A DNA stretch of 64,000 nucleotides from Cheilinus undulatus. Taxonomy: Eukaryota; Chordata; Actinopteri; Labriformes; Labridae. Below are positions 24,437-35,755 of the stretch, in pieces. A program made the position numbers and the translations under genes. Every line of letters begins with the position of its first letter. Positions within the stretch are counted from its first letter, which is position 1. The notes beneath the pieces are model-generated. The model had not been told where the DNA came from and made no database searches. It saw nothing but the letters and a program-made list of their open reading frames with translations. The DNA lies in contig NC_054868.1 in NCBI RefSeq assembly GCF_018320785.1, positions 47,499,874 through 47,563,873 of the forward strand. The letters are read 5' to 3'.

Positions 24437-24553
24437 ATGAGCACCACCGCAGGCATCGACTACAGCGTCTGGGATCACATTTATGTGTCAGACGATGAAG
24501 ACGTGACCTGTCCGTACGTCGACACACCAAGCTTGTTCAGAATGAGACACCGG
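24437..24553 (+). CDS. cdc37: cdc37 exon 1: kinase-binding N-terminus
   Basis: Thirty-nine codons, phase 0. The start adds MSTTAGI before the family-typical DYSVWDH. The donor CGG|GTCAGC is weak at +3 but is the only one that joins in frame to exon 2 at the same protein position as in human. Residues 25-28 read CPYV where human has HPNI, and residue 36 is Met where human has Trp31. Confidence 0.9.
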
Positions 24554-27500
24554 GTCAGCAGTGAAACTTGTTGTAGCCGTGAAGTTTGGAGTCTTACCTG
24601 GTTAGTTCTTTCTAGTAGTAGTAAAAGTGGCCTAGCAACGGAGCAGGAGTTTATACAGAGGGGGGTTGACCAAACAGGTGTTACGCAGAAATCTGTGACC
24701 CTTCTGAATTATGAGCCAACAGAACTATTAGCTAGCTTTTAACCAGCTGTTATTCAACAGTACGTTTAGAAATAAAGGCAAAAACGACATTGGGGGAAGA
24801 AAATTTCATCAATAGGGTGTAAGAGAAACCCTGTATAAAATGTGCATATTAAAAGTAGCTGCTAGAAGGTAATGCAAGTCAATAGAAAGCTAAAGAAATG
24901 CCTTAAATACTGATAATGTTTAGTAACTGCTCCATAAGTAGCAAGCATCTTGCTTTTAATGCATCTAAAATTATTTTCACGTACATTTATAATGTAATTT
25001 CAGTGTTTTTGTTATCATGGTCAACATTTTCTACCTAAATCTAAACATCCTAATCAAAACATAATAGTTTAAAACTTAGAAATTTGCTCATTTAAGAAGT
25101 AAAATAAGAAGAGACCAGCAGCTAGAAGTGCATAAGATGATATCTTAAATGGTTTCAGATGATCTGAGACATTTCTGTGCTTAAAAACATCCGGCTGGAA
25201 AGGAACATTTGATTCAGAAATGTGTCTGTGAATGGTCAATTCTTATTTTAGAAATGATAAGTTGCCAGTTATATAAATGCAAAGTGTACTTCCTAGATCT
25301 TCCTAGAGCTTATAATCACATTGCAGGATTGCCTAAGCAGCTGTTTCTAGAGCTTTCCACTACTTCTCATGACCATGCGTGTTCATTCATGGATGAGAAA
25401 GTAGTAGAAAGCTCTGGAAAAAGCTAGGTTTAATTATCGTTTAGAGTATTTGAAGGGACTTTAAATCTGTTTTGACAAAGAGCCTATCCAGCAGAGCATT
25501 GTAAATTTTATTTTTCAGTAAATCATACCCAAGACACAACAAGTTATCATCTTTATAAATAGTTATTTTCCTGTATATTGATATAAATACCTGCAAAATG
25601 GCAACAGTTACGCAGGTTCTAGAAACAATACTATCTTAAAACATTCACATTGCCTTCTCAGCTCTCCTTACCAGTGTTTACCAACATTTTTAGCTCTATT
25701 CTTTTAAGATGTCAGCATCTGAGCTATTGAAAATAGGTCAGTAGCCTATGACAAGATCTTTACTCAAGTCATGAGTGCTTAAGAGATGTTATCGTCACTC
25801 TAAAAAAACATAAAATTGAGGTGATAGGTCACAATCATTTGACTAGCATTACTGCTAACAGCTTTGGTCATGCTCTCTTTGTGTAACCCTGATTGTAGAG
25901 TGTAGAGTCGTGTTTGTTGTAGTCCTAAGAATTCCCCTCATTTCTCTTCTCTGTTTATATTATGCCTTTATTTAAATCTGATGTTTTGTAGAGACTCTAA
26001 GCTTGCTGAGATGTGGGAAAGGTTAAACAATAGCAGAGCATTCTTTGTTTAAGTGTTTGCAGGCGCATATGTGGAGCATATGTGGAGCATTTCAGCAGTT
26101 CAGTTTCATTTAGCCTCAACTACAGTCGTTTGTTTCCTTTCACTGTGTGAACACAATGGACTGTGTATGGGTAAAAAGGTAAAAAAAAAAAAAAGTCATT
26201 GTAACGGATGCACTTTTATGTGTTGTGTTGATGTTATTACAACTGAAAAAAATCCTTTGATACTTAAGAGTCCTCTCCAACATCAGGGGCTGATTCATTC
26301 ATGTTATTACATTTTTTAAAACAAGAAGCCTGAGTCATATCAAGAGATTTTTGAGGCTGAAAGTATTGGTCATCACGAAGTCAAAGTTCAATTTGCTCTG
26401 CTGACCATAATTACAAAATACCTAAACTACTCTAAGCTCTTTTTTGTTTTATGTTCTGTAGAAAATTTTTCAATCAGTATGTATTGGAACAAAAGTTGGG
26501 ATTTTCTTGAAAAGACATATGCTCTTATTTATCCCTTTTCTGGACGACTAAGACTTTGTTGAGGTCTCTTACAGCAAGTAAAAGCTAAACTAGGGGTGTC
26601 CAAACTATGGCCCAGGGGCCAAATGTGGCCCGTGGCCCATTTTTGATTGGCCCCCAAAAATTAATTGCATTAACTATGGACCTCAATAGAGCATGGAGCT
26701 TGTGCTACACTACATTATTCTTCTTAGTTTCAGCACAAGGCAGTGCTACCATGCATATACAAAAATTTTGACAAGGTTTTATGTTTTTTTTTTTGTTTTT
26801 TTTTTCTTCCTGGTCTAAATTGAGACGGCACTCTAGATAGTAAAAATACTGGTAAACAAAACAATAAAGATATCTTGATTTATACCACCCTAATGGATTA
26901 CAGCAGCAAATAGCTGCACCAATAATGTTGCAGGGGCGGAGCCAGTGGTAGCCAAAGCTGTCTAGGGCCCCCTGAAATCTGATTGGCCTCCCCAAAATCC
27001 TTAAAATGATTGACAATTTGGGTTGTCAGCTATCAACTAGCCATTTAAGCATACCCGATTACTGAGCATATCTTAACCGACACTAGATTGGTTTCACTAA
27101 CTTTACTATTGAGGTGAGATATATAAAAGTGGCCCCACCCTCCATATATATATCTGTATGTGGCCCCCAATGGAAAAAGTTTGGACACCCCTGAGCTAAA
27201 CAAATATGATCACTGACATTAAAAATGTCCCTATGGTTGTTTCCACAATCTAAAACTATGATACAGATACATCCCAACAATGAAAATTTTTAGCTTTTAA
27301 TTTTCAAGTATATCTTTTGTTATATAGCAGCCTCTTTCTTTCCTCTGTGCACAGCTTTCTCTCAGTTATATCCTGTATTTTCCCCTCCAATTCTAGAGCA
27401 TTATCCTTGCAAGATTTTCAGTCTTTGTTTTCTGATTCCTTGTTGTTATTTACTTTTTGTCTTTAAATTGATTTCTATTTCTTGCACTATTTCTCCCCTA

Positions 27501-30500
27501 CTTTCCATCACAGTCCCGGCTAGAGAAAATGGCTGAGTTCCAGCAGAGAGGGGAAGACCTGGAGCATAACTTTGCAGAATGCAAGGCTCTTTTAAATGAG
27601 GCCCAGGAACGGCTTAAAAAGCTGGAAGTAGAAAGGCAGGAGGGGGAGCCGAATGAGGAGTTAGAGGCTGAGCTGAATAAATTCCAGGCTGAGGTGAAAA
27701 AACTGAAGAAGGATGAAAAAAAGTTTGAAAAACTGATCGAAGAATACCGACGGGAAGAGAAGAAACTGCCCTGGAATGTCGACACCCTGAGTAAAGAAGG
27801 CTTCAGCAAAGTAAGGCACGGTCATCATCAAGGTCATGAAATTCAGTCTGACCTCATTTGTTAGCATGCTTTGTCTGTTTATGTTATCTTGTTTAGAGTG
27901 TTTTCAACCTGAAGCCTGAAATGAGGGAGGAAACTGAGAAGGAAAAAGTGGAGAAACACAAGACATTTGTGGAGAAGTATGTGAAGGAAATCAAACACTT
28001 TGGTATGCTTCAGCTTTTTGTCCCTTTCAACCCACTACTTTAAGTTGTACTTTTATATACAGTACCCTCCCAAACTATTGGAACAGTGGGGCCAGTTCCT
28101 TTATTTCAGCTATAGACTTAAAACATTTGGGTTTGACACAAAAAGATGAATATGATAATAATCAACTAGATTAAAGTGAATAAGAATTAATATTTAGTTG
28201 CAAATCCTTTGCTTGCAATAACTACATCAAGCCCGTGACCCACTGACATCACCAAACTTTTGCATTCTTCTTTTGTGATGCTTCTCCAGGCTTGTGTCTT
28301 GAGTGTGCCTTGAATCTCCTATTTAGCAGCTAAAATTCATGCTCTATAGGGTTTAGGTCTGGAGATTCACTTGGCCAGTCTAAAACCTTCCACTTCTTGC
28401 CCCTGACGAACTCCTTTGTTGTTTTGGGAGTGTGTTTTGGGTCATCATCTTGCTGCAAGATGAAGGATCTCTCGATCAGTTTGGTCACATCTTTCTTTAA
28501 ATTGGCAGACAAAATGTTTCTGTAGACTTCTGAGTTCATTTTGCTGCTGTCATCATGTGTTACATCATCAATGAAGATTAATGAGCCCGTCCCAGAGGAA
28601 GCCATGTAAGCCGAAGACATGACATTACCTCCACTGTGTTTCACAGATGAGCTTGCATGTTTTGGGATCATGAGCAGATCCTTTCTTTCTACAAACTTTA
28701 GCCTTTCCATCACTTTGGTAAAGGTTCATCTTTTTCTCATCAGTCATTAAAACTTTGTTGAGGCCTGTCTGTAAACTTTTTGGCAAGTTCCAGCCTGGTC
28801 TTCCTGTTCTTCTTGCTATTGAGTGGTTAGCATCTTAGATTGATTGATTGATTGATTGATTGATTGTACAGGAATCTACAACTAAATTGTAGCAGCTAGG
28901 AGTGGTGTTACCACAGTTAAAAATATAGGGCATCTTAAAAATCTTTAAAAAAGGGAATGTAAAAGGCATTTATACAAAAGTACAAAGTACAGCAGTGCAA
29001 ATCATAAAGTAAAACAGTGCAACAGTGCCAAATATAAATATCAGTGAAATAAATTTAAAAATGCTACAGTATATTGCAAATTGCCCGTGGTTCCAGTCAT
29101 TGTCCATGTGTGAATAATGACCATGTATAACGAATATGTAAATACTTCAAGTCCAGTTTTGTCTGTGAATGTATGCGTGGTGTCTGTGTGTGACAAGGCA
29201 TGTCTGTTTGCAAGATGGGGAGGGTTAAGGTGTTAGTGGGTGTGTGTTAGATGTAGAGGGTAGAGGGGGAATAGTGCATGTAAGTGTTCAGTGTGATGGC
29301 TGCTTGTGGGAAGAAGCTGTCTCTGAGTCTTTTTGTCCTTGTTTTGATTGACCTGTAGTGCCTGCCAGAGGGCAGCATCATTTGATGTCAAACCCACATA
29401 TTTTCAGTGTAAGGTAAAACAAAGCAAATGGCCTCATTGTTCTAATACTTTTGGAGGGGAGTGTACATTCAGCACCACACAGTCTATTTGGATGAGTTTT
29501 CCTAAAATCTTTGATTTTTTATGTCTGTTATCTAAGCTGTTAGTAACCAAGTTAAGAAAAATCATTTTTTAAGAGAGACCCACATAAGAGAGCAGCATAT
29601 TCAATTACAGAAAAATACAAACAATAGAGAAAATCAGAGACAAAGCTACTGCTAAATGAACACAGTAACCCAGTTATCATGCAAATAGGGAAAAGAAGAG
29701 AAGCCCAAAACAACTAGAACAAAGAACACAAGACTCTAAATATTTCATTGGTCTTGAATGCAGATGTTTTCTTCTTTAATCTTGTCAGAATTTTTACATC
29801 CATTTAGAAAAAGTCAAATTTGGGTTGGACTAAAATAAGACTTTGAAGCTACATGTGAAAATGTTAGTCCAGCTGAAATTGTACTAGATTGAATTCCACA
29901 AAGTCAGACCAGCTCACCCAAATTAGATAATTCTGTTAGAAATTGATTTAGTCTTTCATGTATCTGCGCATGCTTTACAGCCTCCACACTGGCCATTGGC
30001 ATGCTGGTCGAACTGTGTGAATGCTAAACATAGCAGAAGTCACATATTCAGTCACTTTCAGCTATAACCATTGATTGGATAAACATAAGTTCCACATTCA
30101 GGCTTCTGACATGCATCTACATGAGTGTCATTTTTGCCTCTGGGATAAAGTTCATCATATTTGTATCAAAGGTAAAATATAAAGCATGCACGACATATAC
30201 AATATGATAAAAATGTACTTGTCTTTGCTGTTCGACATACTTCTTGCTAACTTGTAAGCAAGTTCAAGCCAAACTAGATTCAACAGTAACCAGCTGAAAA
30301 GACCCTTATTGTGACCCTGCATAGTGGAGTCCATTAATTAGCTGACTTTCCTCTTTTGCCTTTATACTTGTACATGGGCAGTAGTTTAAGGATCCTAAAC
30401 CATCTGTATTGATCTTAGTGTTATTGTAAATGAGGGCAACCTTAATTATTTTCAATACTTGCATAAAGATTAAATACATAAAAATATTAGAATGGGTGAT

Positions 30501-33500
30501 GGGTGGTTGAAACCATGTGAAACTTCAGAGGTTTCCCTCTGTATATGTTGAAATATTTACTGCAGGGCTACAAATTCATCAAACACTTGGACATCTGGTA
30601 GCTTGTTAAACTTAGAGAAGACCTTAATTTGACAGGCCAGATCCCCACAAACACTTATATTCATAGTTTTAGTTTCATATGTGAACAATTAAAGCTGAAG
30701 AAGCCGGCATGTTATTTTTGAATTTCTGTACTCCTCCTTTAAATGAACACAGATGCTGTCATGCCGTATTCTATCATTAAATGACAAGGCATTATGAATT
30801 ACTTTAGAAAAACAAAATATAAAGTGCATCTTTTCGCTGTTCATCCATCTGTCAGTCTGTTTGCTTATGTAGTTGCTTAACCCGAGAAAAAAGGAATCTA
30901 ATCTAATAAAGTCTTTAATATTTTATTGTTGATAAACGATGTTAAATAGGCCAGAGTTTCTGAATTAACCTCTTTACCCACCATCAGCTCTGTCATAAAT
31001 ATGACTTAAATTTTCACAACATTTCAATCACTGACACATATTTAATGAAAACATTTGAGTTTGAACATAAGATGGGACAAATCACAAAACTGAACAAAGA
31101 GACAGGGACAAAACATGCTTGAAAAGTGCATCATTATTAAAAACTTGCATAAATACATTTCCCTTGATTACATGTACAGTTTTGCTATTTCTCTAACTCA
31201 AGAAATTAGCACATATTCATGGTAAAATTTGATTTGATATCCCAAGATACTGAGAAAAAATGAAATTCCAGAGTAAATAACTAAAATTTACTCTTTATCA
31301 AAGGATGATGGAGTAAAATAAAATGTTTGGAATGATGTACGCCTCCATGAGGCATCTATACGTCATAGTTTTTGTTGGACATTTTTTTTCAACACACACA
31401 TTCATTACCCAATGAAAACTGCTCCACAACAATCTTTAGGCTCCCAAACCACCAGTTAAGTGCCATATTAATTAAGGGAGTTACATTCTTAAGCGAGCTC
31501 GTCACTCCCACTATGCCAACATTTTCTCTCATGTCTGACCATAGAAAAAGATCAGAGTTTGTCCAACAGTTTGTATCGTCAGCCCTATAATAAATATCTT
31601 TTCTGCATTTAGGTGTGTTAAATTCCAGCATTACTGATACAACACGACAGATAAAAATTTGCTGCTAATATTGATTGATACCACATTATTTTCCAATGGC
31701 TGATGTTGAAAAGAGCCACTGTCGACGATAATAAATCAATATGTTAGTGTATCCCTAAGTTATATATTGACATATTTCTTGCCGTCTGTCTCTCTCAGGT
31801 CTTCATTTCTCTGTAAAAAAACTTGTGACACATGCTGATGTTTCTAAAGAAATTTTTTTTCTATTTAGTATTGCTCTTATGTTAAGTTATCTTAAGAGAC
31901 AGTTTTAAAAGACCAGTCAAAATGAAAGACATTACTGTGAGTAAAAGCGCTGGGAAACTTAAAAATGGACCCTGAATTTGAATGGATTTGCCTGCGTTGT
32001 TTTTTCAGGTATGTTGCATCGCTGGGATGACAGTCAGAGGTATCTGTCAGATAACCCACACCTGGTGTGTGAAGAAACGGCTAATTGCCTTGTTGTCATC
32101 TGCATTGACTATGAGATTGATGAAGTGAGTGCTTTCACAAAAGTAAAGATAAAACATTAATAAATGATTCAGGCCTGTGCAGCCTTGTTAATCCACTCTG
32201 TTCTTACAGAAACATGCTCTGATGGAGCAGGTGGCCCACCAGGCCATCGTTATGCAGTTTATTTTGGATTTAGCCCGAGCGTTAAAGGTCGACCCAAGAG
32301 GCTGCTTTAGAGACTTCTTCTCAAAGATTAAGGTCAGTTTCATTGTCCTGTTGTGGTAGAATCAGTTTGTTGTATTTGTTGGTAAAAGGTTTTTCCTTGT
32401 CCATGTCAGACTGCAGACAAGAAATACCTGGACATGTTTGACCACGAGCTGGACTTGCTGAAGGAGAGAGTCCGCAGCTGCGCACAGAGTCGTATGGAGG
32501 GCGCTATGAAGGAGCTAGAGGAAGAGGAGAAGCAGAAGAGAATGGGCCCAGGTGGTTTAGACCCTGTAGAGGTTTATGAATCACTGCCAAAGGTAAAACA
32601 CCTACATATGCAAGCATACACGAAGATAAGGCTGGTTTAATGTTAGTTTGCAGAGGTTTTTTTGCTTACACATGAAAATAGAATAAGATTTACATTTTCT
32701 GCTACTTTATTAATTACACTTGTTTTACTACTTTTAATGTAAGTACCCAGTCAGCCAGTCAAAATGCAGCAACCAATGCATTTAGGAATGTAGACATGGT
32801 CAAGATGATCTGCTTACGTTCAAACTGGGCATCAGAATGGGGAAGAAAGATTATCCAAGTGTCACTCTGGGCTACTCAGTACAAGCTGGGCATCATTAAA
32901 AAGTCACAGCCTGCCTGTGTACTGTTGTTGACCATGTCCATCCCTTTATGATCACAGTGAACCCATCCTCTGATGGCTACTTCCAGCAGGATAATGCACT
33001 CTGTTAAAATGCTCAGATAATCTCAGACTGGGTTATAAGTTCACTCTGCACAAATGGCCTCCACAGTCACTGGATCTCAAACCAGCAGCGCTCTAGTGGA
33101 TACCCTAGAATGGGTGATCCAGATTATGGAGTGCAGCTGACAGATGCACAGCAGTTATGTGGATGCTATCATGTTAATATGGACCAAAATCTCTGACAAA
33201 TGGTACTAGCACCTTCTTAAATTTGTGCCAGAGAATTAAGGCAGTGTTAATGCTAAAATGGTTCTTGTAACTATCTTATAAAGTGGCCAGTGAGAGGATA
33301 TTCAGTAATTACAAATGATGGCTCCAATATACAGGAACAGCTGCTAAGAGATAAATTAAGATAAGGAGGTAAAAAACATACTGTCAAAGTTTTTTTTGTT
33401 GACTCAAACTCAGATGAACAGTTTGAATTCTGAATTTACAAGCAGACTCTGGTTTCTAAGAGCAGTTTGGTGGCTTTTTCTATCAGGGCATTGTTTAATC

Positions 33501-34706
33501 TAATTGTTTTTTACAACCTAAAAACAAAAACTTGACTCAAGTCTATGATATTCAGCAAAATTTAAAGTTAAATTTATAAGCTCTTGGGGCACGCAGATGG
33601 TCGAGTGGTTTAAGGCACACGTATTGTACACGGGCGGAATCCGGCTTGTGGCCCTTTGCTGCATGTCTCTTCCCTCTCTCATCACTGTTTCCAGGTCTAT
33701 CCACCGTCCTCCGCTATCTAATAAAAGCATGAAAAGGCCCAAAAGTAAATCTTAAAAAAAAATTGTAAGCTCTTGGATCCAATTTTTTCTTTGTCTGTTC
33801 ACATTACTTTTTAAAATGTGGTTTACCAAAGTTCTGTAGTAATTTTAAAAGCTTCATCATAACAACTGAGATTCTGCTGTATAAAGACAAAATGTTGCTG
33901 TTGTTTAAAATGCTGAACATGGGGCATGTTTTTAACGTTTTAATTTTGACAGTTGAATCTGGGAAGAGAGACTGCATTTTTTCACGTATTTGAAAACTGT
34001 AGTCGTCCAAGTAAATGTTTGCCCAGTTTATTGATATGAACCGTGCTGCCATGTGGATAATCAGAGGAGTCAATACACAGCTCAGCAGAGTGGACTCCAC
34101 AGTCAGGCATGAGCTCTCTGAAAGGTAAACAGCCTTATCTACTGCTTTCCACTGGGTTTTACCACAGGATTACTTAAAGTTTACATTCTTTCACTGATAT
34201 GAAACACTTCACTTTAATAAAGGATGAACTTTGTGTTATAATAAATGAATTTGAAATTGAGGATACTGATGTTTACATCCCAGCAACCTGTCATCAAACT
34301 GTTTCTCCTTTTTTCACACTAAGTGTTCAGTTAGCATTACATCATCACTATAATGTGTTTTATTTTGCAGGAAATACAGAGGAGCTTTGATGAGAAGAAC
34401 ATTCAGATGCTGCAGGAAGCCATTGGCAAACTGGACCCTGTGGTGAGTGTGTCTAACTAAGTCTCATGCTGAAACAGTAAATAAAAAAACAACCCAGTGA
34501 GGTCCAGTAAGAGTCTGACTGGTACAGCCTTATTCCAAAATATTTGCTTGTTTATTCATTTCCTTTCAACCTGATCAAACGTCACTGTTTTATTTCCTCA
34601 GGAAGGAAAATACCACCTTAAGAGATGCATTGACTCAGGGCTGTGGGTGCCTGAATCAGGGGAGGGTGAAGAGGAAGATGAAGATGAAGAAGAGGAAGAT
34701 AATTAA
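24437..34706 (+). CDS. cdc37: Hsp90 co-chaperone Cdc37, eight exons
   Basis: Joining 24437-24553, 27514-27810, 27897-28002, 32009-32124, 32210-32332, 32410-32592, 34371-34442 and 34602-34706 gives 1119 nt, or 372 aa (human CDC37 is 378). Cdc37 loads protein kinases onto Hsp90 in the cytosol. The N-terminus [15 protein letters not shown] carries the CK2 site (S18, equal to human Ser13). A charged coiled coil spans about 40-120, [14 protein letters not shown] 125-138, and the Hsp90-binding middle domain includes [11 protein letters not shown] (M175, equal to human M164), HLVCEETAN and [23 protein letters not shown] and SGLWVP mark the C-terminal part, followed by a run of Glu/Asp. Oddities: the conserved HPN motif reads CPY, and the following RWRH reads RMRH. 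CDC37L1 is less likely because it lacks this N-terminal block. Confidence 0.95.
24554..25345. other. cdc37: First part of cdc37 intron 1
   Basis: No exon or recognised repeat. Confidence 0.4.
25346..25418 (+). ncRNA. Candidate miRNA-like hairpin in cdc37 intron 1
   Basis: A 73-nt fold-back: TCTAGAGCTTTCCACTACTT on the 5' side pairs with AAGTAGTAGAAAGCTCTGGA on the 3' side, with one wobble and one mismatch over about 20 bp. Pairing then continues through CTCAT/ATGAG and CATG/CATG with small bulges to a short loop. Size and shape fit a pre-miRNA, but a tiny MITE fits too. No known miRNA seed was recognised. Confidence 0.35.
25419..26582. other. cdc37: cdc37 intron 1, middle
   Basis: AT-rich intron with a short poly(A) run near 26180; nothing else recognised. 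Confidence 0.4.
26591..27193. mobile_element. hAT-like non-autonomous element in cdc37 intron 1
   Basis: 603 bp with ends TAGGGGTGTCCAAACT and AGTTTGGACACCCCTG and a perfect 8-bp duplication AGCTAAAC (26583-26590, 27194-27201). The intact duplication suggests a fairly recent insertion. Confidence 0.85.
27514..27810 (+). CDS. cdc37: cdc37 exon 2: coiled coil
   Basis: Acceptor CCATCACAG, donor GTAAGG; 99 codons, phase 0. It encodes [11 protein letters not shown] followed by a Glu/Lys-rich heptad-like helix and then [15 protein letters not shown], a block conserved in all Cdc37 proteins. Confidence 0.95.
27897..28002 (+). CDS. cdc37: cdc37 exon 3
   Basis: Acceptor TTGTTTAG, donor GTATGC; 35 codons plus 1 nt. 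It encodes SVFNLKPE, then [17 protein letters not shown], leading into the Hsp90-binding domain. Only 86 nt of intron precede it. Confidence 0.93.
28060..29463 (-). mobile_element. Tc1/mariner element, inactive, with nested repeat
   Basis: Long inverted ends (about 80 bp, 28060-28140 and 29380-29463) begin CAGTACCCTCC / CACTCCCCTCC next to TA. On the - strand, 28330-28713 encodes the C-terminal DDE transposase part ([38 protein letters not shown]). The rest of the transposase is absent or broken. A second repeat interrupts it at about 28838-29385. Confidence 0.88.
28838..29385. repeat. GATT microsatellite and unclassified repeat inside the Tc1 element
   Basis: (GATT)n at 28838-28867 starts a block ending GGGAAGAAGCTGTCTCTGAG..CTGCCAGAGGGCAGC, a sequence common to fish interspersed repeats. 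Class not assigned. Confidence 0.55.
29470..32008. other. cdc37: cdc37 intron 3, remainder
   Basis: AT-rich. Around 31060-31290 resembles the 21859 hAT family. No exon missing from cdc37 is needed here. Confidence 0.4.
32009..32124 (+). CDS. cdc37: cdc37 exon 4: start of Hsp90-binding domain
   Basis: Acceptor TTTTTCAG, donor GTGAGT. It encodes [16 protein letters not shown] and [14 protein letters not shown]175 is the counterpart of human M164, needed for Hsp90 contact. Human YLVIWCID reads CLVVICID here, so a Trp is lost. Confidence 0.95.
32210..32332 (+). CDS. cdc37: cdc37 exon 5: Hsp90-binding domain
   Basis: Acceptor TTCTTACAG, donor GTCAGT; 41 codons, phase 0. It encodes [15 protein letters not shown] and [17 protein letters not shown], closely matching the middle domain of human CDC37. 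Confidence 0.95.
32410..32592 (+). CDS. cdc37: cdc37 exon 6
   Basis: Acceptor CATGTCAG, donor GTAAAA; 61 codons, phase 0. It encodes the long helix [15 protein letters not shown], an acidic/basic stretch, and the conserved [16 protein letters not shown]. Confidence 0.95.
32750..33370 (+). mobile_element. Degraded Tc1/mariner transposase relic
   Basis: On the + strand, fragments such as [11 protein letters not shown] and a decayed SPDLNP-like stretch (32940-33110) survive with stops and frame shifts. Ends not defined. Confidence 0.55.
33588..33765 (+). mobile_element. tRNA-derived SINE
   Basis: Head GATGGTCGAGTGGTTTAAGGC resembles the A-box region of a Leu/Ser-type tRNA, followed by a degenerate B box (CGGAATCC). 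It ends in an A-rich tail and is flanked by TAAGCTCTTGG at 33577-33587 and 33766-33776. Confidence 0.8.
34371..34442 (+). CDS. cdc37: cdc37 exon 7
   Basis: Acceptor TATTTTGCAG, donor GTGAGT; 24 codons, phase 0. It encodes [24 protein letters not shown], matching the human segment that ends in DVQMLQDAISKMDP. Confidence 0.93.
34602..34706 (+). CDS. cdc37: cdc37 exon 8 and stop
   Basis: Acceptor TTTCCTCAG; 34 codons then TAA at 34704-34706. It encodes [17 protein letters not shown] and an acidic tail of Glu and Asp. A poly(A) signal AATAAA is at 34737-34742, so the 3' UTR is very short. Confidence 0.93.
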   Translation, partial: EGKYHLKRCIDSGLWVPESGEGEEEDEDEEEEDN

Positions 34707-34742
34707 ACAGAGAACAAAGACATAAAATGAGTTTTAAATAAA

Positions 34743-35673
34743 TCTGCAGATACACTTGTTCTTTGCTGTCATTTTGACCCACATCATCATTTTTAGTTTC
34801 CTTGATTGTGAACTTTAAACACTGGAAAGTCAAAACTGTGCAAAAATGTATCAAATTACATAATGACTTTAATTATCATGTTAATTGAAATTTCCTGGAG
34901 AAATTCCAGTGACCACTAGCCCTAGGAGCACACTAGGAGCACAAGACCATGGCGTGGCAAAGGTCCTGATATCATGATGATCATCCTATTGAAGGGCTCT
35001 TTCAGAAAGACATCAACATTTGCTTGTTGATGTATTTCCCAAAAAATAGATTTATAGATCAAAAAATAAATACATTTCCTTGTTTGTCATGTAAGGCGTC
35101 TGCACAAGTAGCGTGCTAACTTTGGCTGTTGACAACACTGCATGCTACAGCTCACTGAGACACAATACAATGATTCAATATAATGAAAAGAAGTCAAATG
35201 ACAAAGTATTTGGAGACAGGATGGGTTATCAGGTTTTATATCACTACTCTAAACATGCAGTCCCTCACAAAACCCCTTTACAGTAATGTTAAATCTTATT
35301 CCAAAGGTTGTCACATAAGGTCATTGTCGCTGGTGATAAGTGATCAAGGCATTGTTCTACTGCAACTTTAGAAAGCAGAAAACTCACATCGGGAGGTTTT
35401 ATTCTCAAAAAAAGGAAAACAGCTTATGCATGACTTCCATCATGTCACTTCCAAACCATTAGGGGCTTTCAGGGGATTTGTCAAGTTAGGGTCTTGGGCT
35501 CCCAGTGTGCATCTGGATAGTACTGGAATTAGGAAGGTCGTGGGGTTTACCAACACTGGAAAAATGAGTTGAAAGAAGCCTAAAATGTGCACACCAAGAA
35601 GAGTATGTTGGTGTGAAATGTCACTTTTTGCTTCTAAATAAACCTTTGAATTGAAGCTTCCTGATGTGCAGAT
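34743..35673. other. Intergenic downstream of cdc37
   Basis: No gene recognised. AATAAA near 35637 precedes the TTTTG array. Confidence 0.4.
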
Positions 35674-35755
35674 TTTTTTTGTTTTGTTTTGTTTTGTTTT
35701 GTTTTGTTTTGTTTTGTTTTGTTTTGTTTTGTTTTGTTTTGTTTTGTTTTGTTTG
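35674..35755. repeat. (TTTTG)n microsatellite
   Basis: About 16 almost perfect pentamers. It creates artefactual open frames on both strands. Confidence 0.97.

Noticed and set aside
28330-28713. Treating the Tc1 transposase piece as a host gene
   Set aside because: It is an internal fragment lacking the DNA-binding part, between transposon TIRs.
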